Shown here piece after piece: positions 1 through 6,668 of a stretch of DNA of 11,416 nt. The stretch is taken from assembly GCA_016200595.1 (NCBI GenBank), contig JACQEL010000207.1:1-11416 (forward strand), read 5' to 3'. Position 1 is the stretch's first letter. The number at the start of each line of letters is the position of its first letter. The notes below the pieces were generated by a model that made no database searches, was not told the origin of the DNA, and saw only the letters and a list, made by a program, of their open reading frames with translations. The stretch comes from Deltaproteobacteria bacterium. Lineage in GTDB: Bacteria > Desulfobacterota > Binatia > Bin18. The position numbers and the translations under genes are program-made.

Positions 1-1317
1 GAGCAGTTGAAAGGTCAAGATGCAACAATTGAGAATCTCCTTGCGCAGACCCGCCGGGCAGTAGACCGGCAAGACTGGACGCAGGTCCAACAACTGACAG
101 TGCGCGCCACCGGTTTCCGCCGTCTCCTCGAGGCGAAGCGCGGTGCAATGGAGCTTGCCAAAGCTATCTACGGCGCGGCTGAGGTGGTGATCGATCCCTT
201 TTCTCCCGGCTTCAGCGCCCTCTTTGCCTCAACCGGCAGACGCACGGCTACGTTACGCGATGAACTCGTCGCGACGCTCACGGCGCTGGCGAAAGCTGAC
301 CCGGACTGGAGTGACCTCTATACTCAACGGCATACCTACTTTGCCGAACTCTCACTGTCGCCCGAACTGCGTATTCAGCAAGTCGCGGGAGATACTGCCA
401 ACGAACTGCAACAGCGCATGCAGCGCGCGGCAGAGAAAGGCGACCTGGAGGAATTGAACCGGTTGGCTGGAGAGATGGTCAAAGTCTCCGCCAAACCGCA
501 AAGCGAACAACCTGCGGGCGGGCCGCGTCAGGCCGCGCCGGCACGACGGTCAGCAACCTTTGCCACCCTCGCCCAACCTTTCCCGGCGACGGCGAGAGAA
601 TCCGCGCGCGCGCTCGGCTTCGCCCATGTAGAAATGACACCGCAAATCCCGACGCTGCGGCAAGCGTTGAGTGAGTTTCTCGACTGGTACACCTGGCATC
701 CGTCTTTTCCGGTGACCGAACTGGCTAAGGAGGGCAGCATGCACCTGCGCCCCTTGCTCAAAGAGACGTTGCAGGAGTTTCCCGAGGCGGCTGAATTGAC
801 CGAACCTTTGATTGAAGTGGCGGCCCAGTTTTCCCTTCACCCGTACATCAACGGGGGTGGGGCGCGCTATTTGCCAATTTTGGCGGACACCGAGTCTGTC
901 CTGGTTGAGGATTTTCCTGAGGAGGGAACGGCTGGAGACGCGGAGTTACTTTCTGCTCTAGGATTGACGCAACGCAACGGGCTGTCACGCCTGGAGATTG
1001 AGGCGGCACTCCGTCAGCACGGTGGGCAGGTTCTGCAAAGCCGGCTCGGCCTTGATCCCCGCACGTTTCGTCTGGTCTGCGTGCCATTCGATGTGTATTT
1101 TCGTGTGGGGCGAGAGCGCGGCTGGGGCCAGCAGCAACATTGGACCCATATTGATGGCTACCAAATCATGCAGGGGAGCCGGTTGCGAGCGTTGGTGGGT
1201 GGAGACGTACGCTATGGGGGACTGTTAGATCTCTGCAGTATCAGTCCGTCCGATCAACGCGAGGGGGTGATGACCCGCCTTGCCATCATCCGCCGCGAAC
1301 GGCTGCTGACGAGGTGA
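1..1317 (+). CDS. Hypothetical protein, 5' end probably outside the window
   Basis: I do not recognise this protein. The frame is open from base 1 (Glu-Gln, then a TTG codon at 7) and ends with TGA at 1315-1317. It may start at TTG 7 (436 residues) but more likely continues upstream, because no Shine-Dalgarno can be seen. Numbered from TTG 7, residues 1-160 are charged, Leu/Ala-rich and predicted helical. Residues about 162-185 form a Pro/Ala/Gly/Arg-rich linker. Residues 190-436 form a second, probably globular domain containing FLDWYTWHP (224-232), HPYINGGGARYLP (278-290) and a Gly/Trp/His-rich C-terminal stretch (WTHIDGYQIMQG at 379-390, LVGGDVRYGGLLDLCSI at 396-412). No signal peptide or membrane span is evident, so it is probably cytoplasmic. 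The patterned C-terminus looks conserved rather than random. The gene precedes a transporter operon by 70 bases, which gives no functional clue. Confidence 0.8.
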   Translation, partial: EQLKGQDATIENLLAQTRRAVDRQDWTQVQQLTVRATGFRRLLEAKRGAMELAKAIYGAAEVVIDPFSPGFSALFASTGRRTATLRDELVATLTALAKADPDWSDLYTQRHTYFAELSLSPELRIQQVAGDTANELQQRMQRAAEKGDLEELNRLAGEMVKVSAKPQSEQPAGGPRQAAPARRSATFATLAQPFPATARESARALGFAHVEMTPQIPTLRQALSEFLDWYTWHPSFPVTELAKEGSMHLRPLLKETLQEFPEAAELTEPLIEVAAQFSLHPYINGGGARYLPILADTESVLVEDFPEEGTAGDAELLSALGLTQRNGLSRLEIEAALRQHGGQVLQSRLGLDPRTFRLVCVPFDVYFRVGRERGWGQQQHWTHIDGYQIMQGSRLRALVGGDVRYGGLLDLCSISPSDQREGVMTRLAIIRRERLLTR

Positions 1318-1355
1318 GGAAAGACTGAAGGGCAAAATCCCCTCTTAATCTTTCC
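1318..1355 (+). other. Imperfect hairpin after the first gene
   Basis: Directly after the stop codon, a perfect 7-base inverted repeat (GGAAAGA at 1318-1324, TCTTTCC at 1349-1355) encloses a shorter AGGG/CCCT pair (1329-1332 with 1340-1343, loop CAAAATC). No U-tract follows, so a classical Rho-independent terminator is not supported. It could stabilise the 3' end of the upstream mRNA or act in the leader of the downstream transporter gene. Confidence 0.3.
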
Positions 1356-1387
1356 CGGCTGCGTACACGCAAACCGCAGAAGATTCT

Positions 1388-3067
1388 ATGTTGCTTTGGA
1401 TCGGGGAATTGCTCTCAACTCAGTCGGTAGCCAACGCCGTGCTGGTGCTCTCGCTGGTGGCGGCGCTAGGGTTAGCGTTGGGCTCGGTCCCAGTGGCTGG
1501 GATCAGCTTAGGCATCGGCGGAGTGCTCTTTGCCGGCCTCGCCTTTGGCTACCTGGGGTTCCAGGTCGATCCCCATATTTTACACTTTGTCCGGGAATTC
1601 GGCTTGATCCTCTTTATTTTCACGATGGGGATGCAGGTCGGGCCGGGCTTCTTCTCCTCGTTACGCCGGCAAGGATTGAAGTTGAACGTGCTGGCCGCGG
1701 CGATCGTGCTCCTGGGTGCCCTCCTTACCCTTGGGCTGGTGCTCGTTACTGGGATGCCGATGGAGACCGCAGTTGGACTATACACCGGCGCGACGACCAA
1801 TACCCCGGCGCTGGGGGCGGCGCAGGAAGCCTTGCTCAGTATCACCCCAAACCCCGCGGCCCAACCCCCAAGCGTCAGCTATGCAGTCGCGTATCCCTTT
1901 GGTATTGTCGGCATTGTCCTTTCCATGCTGCTGCTGCGCAGCGTGTTTCGCATCGATCCAGCGGCGGAGGCCAAGGTCTTTGCAGAGCAACAGCAGGGTC
2001 GTCACGAAGCGCTTGTGCGCCTGAATCTGCGGGTAGACAATCCCAACCTGGAAGGGCTGACCATCCAAAACGTTCCCGGCATCAAAACCCTGGGCGTGGT
2101 GATCTCACGCATCCGACCTGTGGGAGAACAAGAAGTGATAACCGCTCATGCGGACTCGGTTCTCCACGTCGGCGACCTCCTCCTGGCTGTTGGCCCTACG
2201 GAGAAGCTGGCCGAACTACAGGTCATTGTCGGGAGCAAGAGTGAAGTCGATTTGCTGCAGGCCCCTGGACTGGTGACCCATCGGCAGCTTGTGGTGACAC
2301 ATAGTGAAATCCTCGGTACTCCAGTGCGCGCACTCGATTTTGCTCGACGCTACGGAGTGACGATCACACGGGTGACCCGGGCTGGGGTAGAAATGACCGC
2401 TCACCCTGACCTGGCACTCCAGTTCGGCGACCTGTTGCAGGTGGTCGGGGCGGAGGCGTCCCTCGATCAGGTAGCCGCTGTGGTCGGCAATGAAACCAAG
2501 GAGTTGAACTACACGCGCTTTATCGGCGTGTTTGTCGGCATCGCAGTTGGGGTCTTACTGGGAAGCTGGCCTATCCATTTCCGGGCGATCCCTGCACCAG
2601 TAAAACTTGGGCTGGCGGGCGGTCCACTGTTGGCCGCGCTCCTGTTCAGCAACCTCGGTCGGCTGGGAGCCATCGTATTTTACATCCCCAACAACGCCAA
2701 CCTGGCCTTTCGCGAGCTGGGGATTTCGCTCTTCCTGGCCTGTGTCGGGCTGTCGGCGGGCCAACAGTTTGTCGAGGTCCTACTGCACGGCGATGGTCTC
2801 TATTGGATCGTCTACGCGGGCATTATCAACCTCGTGCCGTTGCTGTGTGTCGGGATTGCGGCTCGGATTCTGTTACAGGCGAACTATGCAGCGTTGTGCG
2901 GCTTGCTGGCGGGGAGCATGACTGACCCGCCAGCACTCGCCTTTTCGCACACGCTGACCGGCAGTGAGGCCTCCTCCGTTGTCTACGCGGCGGTATATCC
3001 CTTGACCATGCTGCTCCGCGTTGTGAGCGCCCAGCTGTTAGTGCTGGTGTGGTTAGGATCCTCGTGA
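1388..3067 (+). CDS. AspT/YidE/YbjL-family transporter with two RCK_C (TrkA-C) domains
   Basis: This is an inner-membrane protein of the aspartate:alanine exchanger-like family. At 559 residues it has the usual length of about 560. Two hydrophobic halves, each with several membrane spans (about residues 12-185 and 375-555), flank a cytosolic region with two tandem RCK_C regulatory domains (about 205-285 and 295-370). The halves look like an internal duplication: GATTNTPAL at 134-142 and GSMTDPPAL at 509-517 occupy matching positions, and SYAVAYPFG (164-172) mirrors VYAAVYPLT (532-540). RCK_C domains usually sense ligands or nucleotides. Characterised relatives exchange aspartate and alanine or other anionic metabolites, but many YidE/YbjL members have no known substrate, so none is assigned. 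The ATG at 1388 has a weak AGAAG at 1378-1382. PPK2 starts 31 bases after the stop, so co-transcription with PPK2 and the SulP remnant is likely. Confidence 0.9.
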   Translation: MLLWIGELLSTQSVANAVLVLSLVAALGLALGSVPVAGISLGIGGVLFAGLAFGYLGFQVDPHILHFVREFGLILFIFTMGMQVGPGFFSSLRRQGLKLNVLAAAIVLLGALLTLGLVLVTGMPMETAVGLYTGATTNTPALGAAQEALLSITPNPAAQPPSVSYAVAYPFGIVGIVLSMLLLRSVFRIDPAAEAKVFAEQQQGRHEALVRLNLRVDNPNLEGLTIQNVPGIKTLGVVISRIRPVGEQEVITAHADSVLHVGDLLLAVGPTEKLAELQVIVGSKSEVDLLQAPGLVTHRQLVVTHSEILGTPVRALDFARRYGVTITRVTRAGVEMTAHPDLALQFGDLLQVVGAEASLDQVAAVVGNETKELNYTRFIGVFVGIAVGVLLGSWPIHFRAIPAPVKLGLAGGPLLAALLFSNLGRLGAIVFYIPNNANLAFRELGISLFLACVGLSAGQQFVEVLLHGDGLYWIVYAGIINLVPLLCVGIAARILLQANYAALCGLLAGSMTDPPALAFSHTLTGSEASSVVYAAVYPLTMLLRVVSAQLLVLVWLGSS

Positions 3068-3098
3068 GACATAACGCGTCTTCTTCCAGGAGTTTTGT

Positions 3099-4010
3099 AT
3101 GAAAAAAGACACGATCGCACTTATCAAACGGGCGCAGGCGTTCGCCAAACCGTACTGTGTCAGCAACGGCAAGAAGTTTCGGCTCAAGAAGATCGACCCC
3201 GGCGACACCGCCGGACTCACGTCGGAGGCTAAGCCGCGGGCTAAGGAGGCGCTACAAATGGGCATCTCCTTGCTCGCTGAGCTCCAAGACATGCTCTATG
3301 CCCAGGACCGCTGGGGGTTGCTGTTGATCTTCCAGGCGATGGATGCAGCGGGGAAGGATGGCGCGATTAAGCACGTCATGTCCGGGGTGAACCCTCAGGG
3401 GTGCGAAGTCAACTCGTTCAAAGCGCCGAGCACGAATGAGCTGGATCACGACTATTTGTGGCGCACGCACCTGCGCATCCCCGAACGTGGTCGCATCGGC
3501 ATCTTCAACCGTTCGTATTACGAAGACGTGCTGGTCGTGCGGGTACATCCAGAGTTGCTGGAGAAACAGAAGCTGCCGTCACGCTTGATGACCAAGCGGA
3601 TCTGGGAGGAACGCTTCGAGGACATCCAGAGTTTCGAGCGCTACCTGAGCCGCAACGGGGTCATGGTCCGTAAGTTTTTCCTGCATGTATCGGAAAAAGA
3701 GCAGAAGCAGCGCTTCTTGGATCGGCTCAACGACCCGGAGAAGCACTGGAAATTCTCGGCGGCGGACGCGCGGGAGCGCGGCTTCTGGAAAGACTATATG
3801 AATGCCTACGAAGACATGATCCAGCACACCGCTACCGAGGATGCGCCCTGGTATGTCGTCCCAGCGGACAATAAATGGTTTACGCGGGTAGTGGTGGCCG
3901 CCGCGATCATCGACGCTATGGTGTCGATGGACTTGAGTTATCCCGAGGTGGGCAAGGAAAAACTCGCGGAACTGGCGGAAGCGAAGAAAATCCTGCTGGC
4001 GCAGAAGTAA
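3099..4010 (+). CDS. ppk2: Polyphosphate:nucleotide phosphotransferase, PPK2 family
   Basis: This cytoplasmic kinase uses inorganic polyphosphate to phosphorylate nucleoside mono- or diphosphates, regenerating ADP/ATP. The 303-residue length fits a single-domain PPK2. The Walker A region is MDAAGKDGAIKHV (81-93, with G85, K86 and D87). The Walker B region is GIFNRSYYEDV (134-144), followed by LVVRVHPE. A lid region around 200-240 contains RFLDRLNDPEKHWKFS and RERGFWKDYMNAYEDM. The NRSYYEDVLVVRV version of Walker B, rather than NRSWYNR, resembles the class III-like group that accepts both AMP and ADP; this subclass call is from memory of the family. A strong Shine-Dalgarno (CAGGAG, 3087-3092) lies 6 bases before ATG 3099. 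The gene sits between an AspT-like transporter and a damaged SulP gene 25 bases downstream, probably in one operon. Frame and key motifs are intact. Confidence 0.95.
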   Translation: MKKDTIALIKRAQAFAKPYCVSNGKKFRLKKIDPGDTAGLTSEAKPRAKEALQMGISLLAELQDMLYAQDRWGLLLIFQAMDAAGKDGAIKHVMSGVNPQGCEVNSFKAPSTNELDHDYLWRTHLRIPERGRIGIFNRSYYEDVLVVRVHPELLEKQKLPSRLMTKRIWEERFEDIQSFERYLSRNGVMVRKFFLHVSEKEQKQRFLDRLNDPEKHWKFSAADARERGFWKDYMNAYEDMIQHTATEDAPWYVVPADNKWFTRVVVAAAIIDAMVSMDLSYPEVGKEKLAELAEAKKILLAQK

Positions 4011-4035
4011 GCGCGCGCTGCTGCTCAGAGACGCC

Positions 4036-5348
4036 ATGTCATCGTCTGCTTCGCTCGAAGAAACTCATAGTGATCCTACTACCTCCTGGTGGCGAACCAT
4101 ATTCCCGCCCGCCCAGTGGATTCCTGCCTACCAGCGCAATTGGCTGACATCGGACCTCGTGGCGGGAATCACGCTGGCGGCCTATGCGGTGCCGGTGTCG
4201 CTAGCCTATGCGACCCTGGCTGGTTTACCGCCGCAGGTGGGTGTGTACGGCTATCTGTTGGGCGGGTTGGGGTATGCGCTCTTCGGTTCGTCACGTCACC
4301 TCGCCATCGGTCCGACCTCGGCCATTTCGCTCTTGGTCGGGGCGAGCGTAGCCACGATGGCGGGCGGCGACCCAGTGCTCTACACGCAGATCGCCACTTT
4401 GGCGGGATTCATGGTCGCCTTACTGTGCCTGCTCGCTTGGGTCTTCAATCTCAGTACGCTGACAAACTTTATTAGTGAGACCATCTTGCTCGGGTTCAAG
4501 GCCGGCGCCGCGCTCAGCATCGCCGCCACCCAACTGCCTGGGCTGCTCGGCGTGCCAGGCGGCGGCTCGCATTTCTTCGCACGCATCTACAGGTCTTTCT
4601 TCAGCTTGGTGATGCCAACCTGACCGTAATGGCGGTCGGCTTCTCAGCATTACTCTTTCTGATGCTGGGGGAGAGATTCTTGCCAGGGCGGCCAGTCGCG
4701 CTCTTCATCGTCGTCCTTTCCATCGTGGTTGCCTGGGCTTTCGACCTGAGCCGTTTCGGCGTCGTCACCGTAGGACAGCTGCCCGCAGGGCTTCCCAGTC
4801 TAGGCTTGCCCATGTTGCGTCCTCGCGAGGTAGACGGTGTGATTCCGCTTGCAGCCGCCTGTGTGCTGCTATCCTACATCGAGAGCATATCAGCGGCGCG
4901 AGCCTTCGCTGCAAAATATGGCTATCCTCTGGACGTGAGGCAGGAACTGCTGGGCTTGGGCGCTGCCAATCTCGCCGTGGCGCTTGGTCATGGATACCCA
5001 GTGGCAGGGGGACTATCGCAGTCTGCTGTTAACGAAAAAGCTGGCGCCAAAACGCCGCTCGCTCTGCTCTTCACCTCGGCGACCCTCGCGGTTTGCCTGC
5101 TGTTCCTCACGGGGCTGTTGCGCGACTTGCCTAAGGCGGTGCTCGCCGCCATCGTGTTGATGGCGGTCACAGGACTCATTAACGTCCGCGAACTGCGGCA
5201 GCGTGGTATCCGCTTAGGCATCGCAGAAGCACGCGCGTCCGTGCGCGATCTGCTGCGCGCCGAAGGCCTTGAGGAGAAAATCGGGCCGATCAATCGCTTC
5301 ACATCAGTCGCGGATTTGGTAGAGAACTTCGAGCAAATGGGGACTTGA
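4036..5348 (+). pseudogene. SulP-family anion transporter, broken by a frameshift and an internal deletion
   Basis: This is the remnant of a SulP/SLC26-type inner-membrane anion transporter. The first segment (4036-4623, 195 residues) has the family's N-terminal core: LVAGITLAAYAVPVSLAYAT (41-60), GLPPQVGVYGYLLGGLGYAL, then SSRHLAIGPTSAISLLVG. It stops at TGA 4621. Homology continues in the next frame (LGDANLTVMAVG, from about 4605) to TGA 5346. Inserting one base between 4602 and 4603 would join the frames (for example TTC TTC CAG CTT GGT). The second segment keeps SYIESISAARAFA and GYPVAGGLSQSAVNEKAGAK, then passes from LINVRELR directly into GIRLGIAEARASVRDLL. That last stretch normally lies at the end of the STAS domain. 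Against the intact paralogue at 7879, about 137 residues (two membrane spans and most of STAS) are missing in frame. Residual coding length of about 437 codons plus 137 gives about 574, the normal family size. The gene follows PPK2 by 25 bases with only a weak CAGAG upstream. Confidence 0.85.
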
Positions 5349-5614
5349 GCAGCAAAAACATGGAAGCGTCTAAACCGGAATGCACGATCTTAGGACACGG
5401 TTCGTAGCTGCGTGGGTAGGGGCGAAGCATTTGCCCCGGATAGACCCACGCCGTGGGGAGCCTGACCCGCAAATGCTTCGCCCCTACGGTGGACAGGCGC
5501 TAGGGTCGTGTGGACCAATCTCTTGCCTCCTGGTTTAGTGGCAGTGGACGAACCGAGTTCCGGCATGTTCTCATCCGTGCGAAGAAAAAGCCGAGATTTT
5601 TGCGGGAATAACAA
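5349..5614. other. Gene-poor spacer containing a palindromic repeat
   Basis: No supported gene lies between the SulP remnant and the small frame at 5615. The minus-strand frames here have no recognisable features and overlap the palindrome. The notable content is the 18-base inverted repeat at 5416-5487, listed separately. No terminator with a U-tract is evident. Confidence 0.6.
5416..5487. repeat. REP-like palindrome: 18-base perfect inverted repeat
   Basis: The left arm GTAGGGGCGAAGCATTTG (5416-5433) is exactly the reverse complement of the right arm (5470-5487), separated by 36 bases. Inside the loop is a second hairpin: CCCAC (5445-5449), spacer GCC, GTGGG (5453-5457). The element can therefore fold as a two-tier cruciform of 72 bases. 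The GTAGGGGCGAAGCATTT core is, from general experience, a dispersed intergenic repeat in several environmental bacterial lineages, so a REP- or MITE-like element is the likely identity. It sits just downstream of a decaying gene. Confidence 0.75.
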
Positions 5615-5695
5615 ATGGCAGACAAAAAAGTGGATAAAGTCGTAGAGTTGCTCGCCTCCTCCGTGTTACTGTGCTGGCTCGCCGTTGAATTCTGA
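5615..5695 (+). CDS. Possible 26-residue small protein
   Basis: A short frame runs from ATG 5615 to TGA 5693-5695, with the sequence MADKKVDKVVELLASS followed by VLLCWLAVEF. A charged N-terminus followed by a hydrophobic segment could make a small membrane-associated peptide. The upstream sequence (GCGGGAATAACAA) holds only a poor Shine-Dalgarno. It ends 31 bases before the better-supported DUF502 start, so it could also be a leader peptide or chance. No homology is claimed. Confidence 0.2.
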   Translation: MADKKVDKVVELLASSVLLCWLAVEF

Positions 5696-5712
5696 GCCAC
5701 GTTCCAATCAAA

Positions 5713-5718
5713 AGAAGG
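5713..5718 (+). promoter_or_regulatory. Ribosome binding site that decides the DUF502 start
   Basis: AGAAGG lies 8 bases upstream of ATG 5727. The longer frame would use TTG 5685, which has no Shine-Dalgarno and adds a polar tail (NSEPRSNQKK) not expected in the family. ATG 5727 is therefore preferred. Confidence 0.65.
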
Positions 5719-5726
5719 TCCTGCTC

Positions 5727-6317
5727 ATGAAACCTATCTGGGAATTTGTTAAGAACACGTTGGTTGGCGGCTTGCTCGTCGTCGTGCCGATTTACCTCGC
5801 CGTGTTGCTACTGCTCAAAGCTATGCAGTCGGTAGCGGGCTTAGTGCGGCCAGTTGCGAAGTTACTCCCAGCCGGGATCCCCGCCGAGAATCTCCTCTCT
5901 CTGCTCTTGGTGTTGAGTAGCTGTTTTCTCATTGGTCTTGCCGTCCGCGCCCGCACGGGGCGTGCGATTCGGGAGCGCATTGAGCAGTCGCTGTTCGAGA
6001 AAATCCCGGGCTATGCCCTCATTCGGAGTTTGACCCAACGCCTGGCCGGCGAGAGTCGCGAGAACGTGTGGCAGCCGGCGCTGGCCGAGATTGAGGAGGC
6101 CCTCGTGCCCGCCTTCATCATTGAGGAGTTAGAGGATGGGAGCTTCACCGTCTTTGTTCCCTCGATCCCCACGCCCCTGGCTGGCGCCGTGTATGTCCTC
6201 AGCCGGGCACGCGTGCATCCCTTAGACGTCCCCTTCACGCAGGCTCTCCAGACCATCTCGCGGTGGGGGGCAGGAGCAAAAGAGCTGGTGGCGGCGATGA
6301 AAACAGGGGAAGGCTGA
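5727..6317 (+). CDS. DUF502 family membrane protein
   Basis: This is a 196-residue protein with the DUF502 pattern. Its first membrane span is at about residues 8-30 (NTLVGGLLVVVPIYLAVLL at 10-28) and the second at about 55-73 (LLSLLLVLSSCFLIGLAV). A soluble domain follows, containing IRSLTQRLAGES (99-110), PAFIIEELEDGSFTVFVPS (128-146), IPTPLAGAVYVLSR (147-160) and a C-terminal TISRWGAGAKEL. The FVPSIPTPLAGAVY stretch corresponds to the Pro-rich conserved segment typical of DUF502. The biochemical role of the family is not established. Proteins of this family are short inner-membrane proteins, usually about 190-220 residues. It stands alone between two repeat-bearing spacers, so no operon partner is obvious. 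Frame and length look intact. Confidence 0.85.
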   Translation: MKPIWEFVKNTLVGGLLVVVPIYLAVLLLLKAMQSVAGLVRPVAKLLPAGIPAENLLSLLLVLSSCFLIGLAVRARTGRAIRERIEQSLFEKIPGYALIRSLTQRLAGESRENVWQPALAEIEEALVPAFIIEELEDGSFTVFVPSIPTPLAGAVYVLSRARVHPLDVPFTQALQTISRWGAGAKELVAAMKTGEG

Positions 6318-6338
6318 GGCCTGTCGAGACTGCTCTTT

Positions 6339-6371
6339 GTAGCCCGGAGGCAATCCGGGATTCCTGGCTAC
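6339..6371. repeat. Compact palindromic hairpin after DUF502
   Basis: GTAGCC (6339-6344) pairs with GGCTAC (6366-6371). Inside, CGGA (6345-6348) pairs with TCCG (6354-6357) around the loop GGCAA. The AGCCCGGA-GGCAA-TCCGGGATT motif resembles dispersed intergenic palindromes in environmental genomes. No T-tract follows, so a role as an intrinsic terminator is weak, although it sits 22 bases after the DUF502 stop and could stabilise that transcript's end. Confidence 0.5.
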
Positions 6372-6485
6372 CCTCGAGGGTGCATCAGCGTTGTTTTCTT
6401 GCACCAACTGATCAGTGTGAACCTTTACCGACCCTGAGAAGCTGTTGATAAATTCCTTAAAGGCTGTGAAAAAAGCGAAACCGTG

Positions 6486-6561
6486 CTTCGACAGGCTCAG
6501 CACGAACGGGAAATGCTCACCGCTTCCGGGGGCTCCTCCGTTCGCCCTGAGCTTGTCGAAG
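6486..6561. repeat. REP-like inverted repeat (TTCGACAGGCTCAG type)
   Basis: The left arm 6486-6509 (CTTCGACAGGCTCAG followed by CACGAACGG) and the right arm 6538-6561 (CCGTTCGCCCTGAG followed by CTTGTCGAAG) are reverse complements at 21 of 24 positions, with one of the three mismatches a G-T wobble. The loop is 28 bases. The TTCGACAGGCTCAGCACGAACGG motif is a familiar REP-type palindrome found in many copies in diverse bacterial genomes, in some cases linked to RAYT (REP-associated tyrosine transposase) genes. No RAYT gene is visible here. Confidence 0.75.
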
Positions 6562-6582
6562 GGTGGACGGAGGGTTTATCAT
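6553..6582 (+). promoter_or_regulatory. Possible sigma70-type promoter for the aldolase gene
   Basis: TTGTCG (6553-6558) and TATCAT (6577-6582) are 18 bases apart and match the -35 and -10 consensus at 4/6 and 5/6. The -35 box lies inside the right arm of the REP-like repeat. It would give a leader of about 80 bases including the palindrome at 6621-6636. Support is by pattern only. Confidence 0.25.
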
Positions 6583-6620
6583 AGTGTCCCTGAACCGCTT
6601 CCTCGGGTAGTTTTTTCGAT

Positions 6621-6636
6621 GCAACGGGGCCGTTGC
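6621..6636. promoter_or_regulatory. 16-base palindrome in the aldolase leader
   Basis: GCAACGG (6621-6627), spacer GG, CCGTTGC (6630-6636) is a perfect inverted repeat ending 32 bases before the aldolase ATG, and it follows a T6 run (6611-6616). It may be an operator or an mRNA hairpin just upstream of the ribosome binding site. No regulator is identified. Confidence 0.35.
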
Positions 6637-6668
6637 GCTGAAGGAGACGAATCGGAAAGGAGCAAGTT

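Larger units (their letters stand above)
6318..6668. other. Gene-free spacer with two palindromic repeats and the aldolase leader
   Basis: These 351 bases carry no convincing gene. They hold, in order, a compact hairpin (6339-6371), a 12-base palindrome ACCCTCGAGGGT (6370-6381), a REP-like inverted repeat (6486-6561), a possible promoter (6553-6582), a T6 run (6611-6616), a 16-base palindrome (6621-6636) and the aldolase ribosome binding site. The two short plus frames crossing it have no recognisable protein content and run through the repeats. Confidence 0.65.

Noticed and set aside
1318..1355. Intrinsic terminator after the first gene
   Set aside because: The hairpin has no following T-tract, so it is listed only as a hairpin.
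1396..2244. 282-residue plus-strand frame overlapping the AspT-like gene
   Set aside because: It is an alternative frame of a gene with strong AspT/RCK_C features. Its composition is Arg/Gly/Pro-rich and lacks motifs.
4036..5348. Programmed ribosomal frameshift producing a full SulP from two frames
   Set aside because: There is no X-XXY-YYZ slippery heptamer at the joint, no obvious stimulatory structure, and the gene also lacks most of its STAS domain. Loss of function is simpler.
4036..5348. Two separate genes (195 and 239 residues)
   Set aside because: The two parts match consecutive regions of one SulP membrane domain, and the second has no ribosome binding site of its own at 4629.
5400..6600. 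CRISPR array, tRNA or integration site in the repeat-rich spacers
   Set aside because: The repeats are inverted palindromes and not regularly spaced direct repeats. No cloverleaf or integrase gene is seen.
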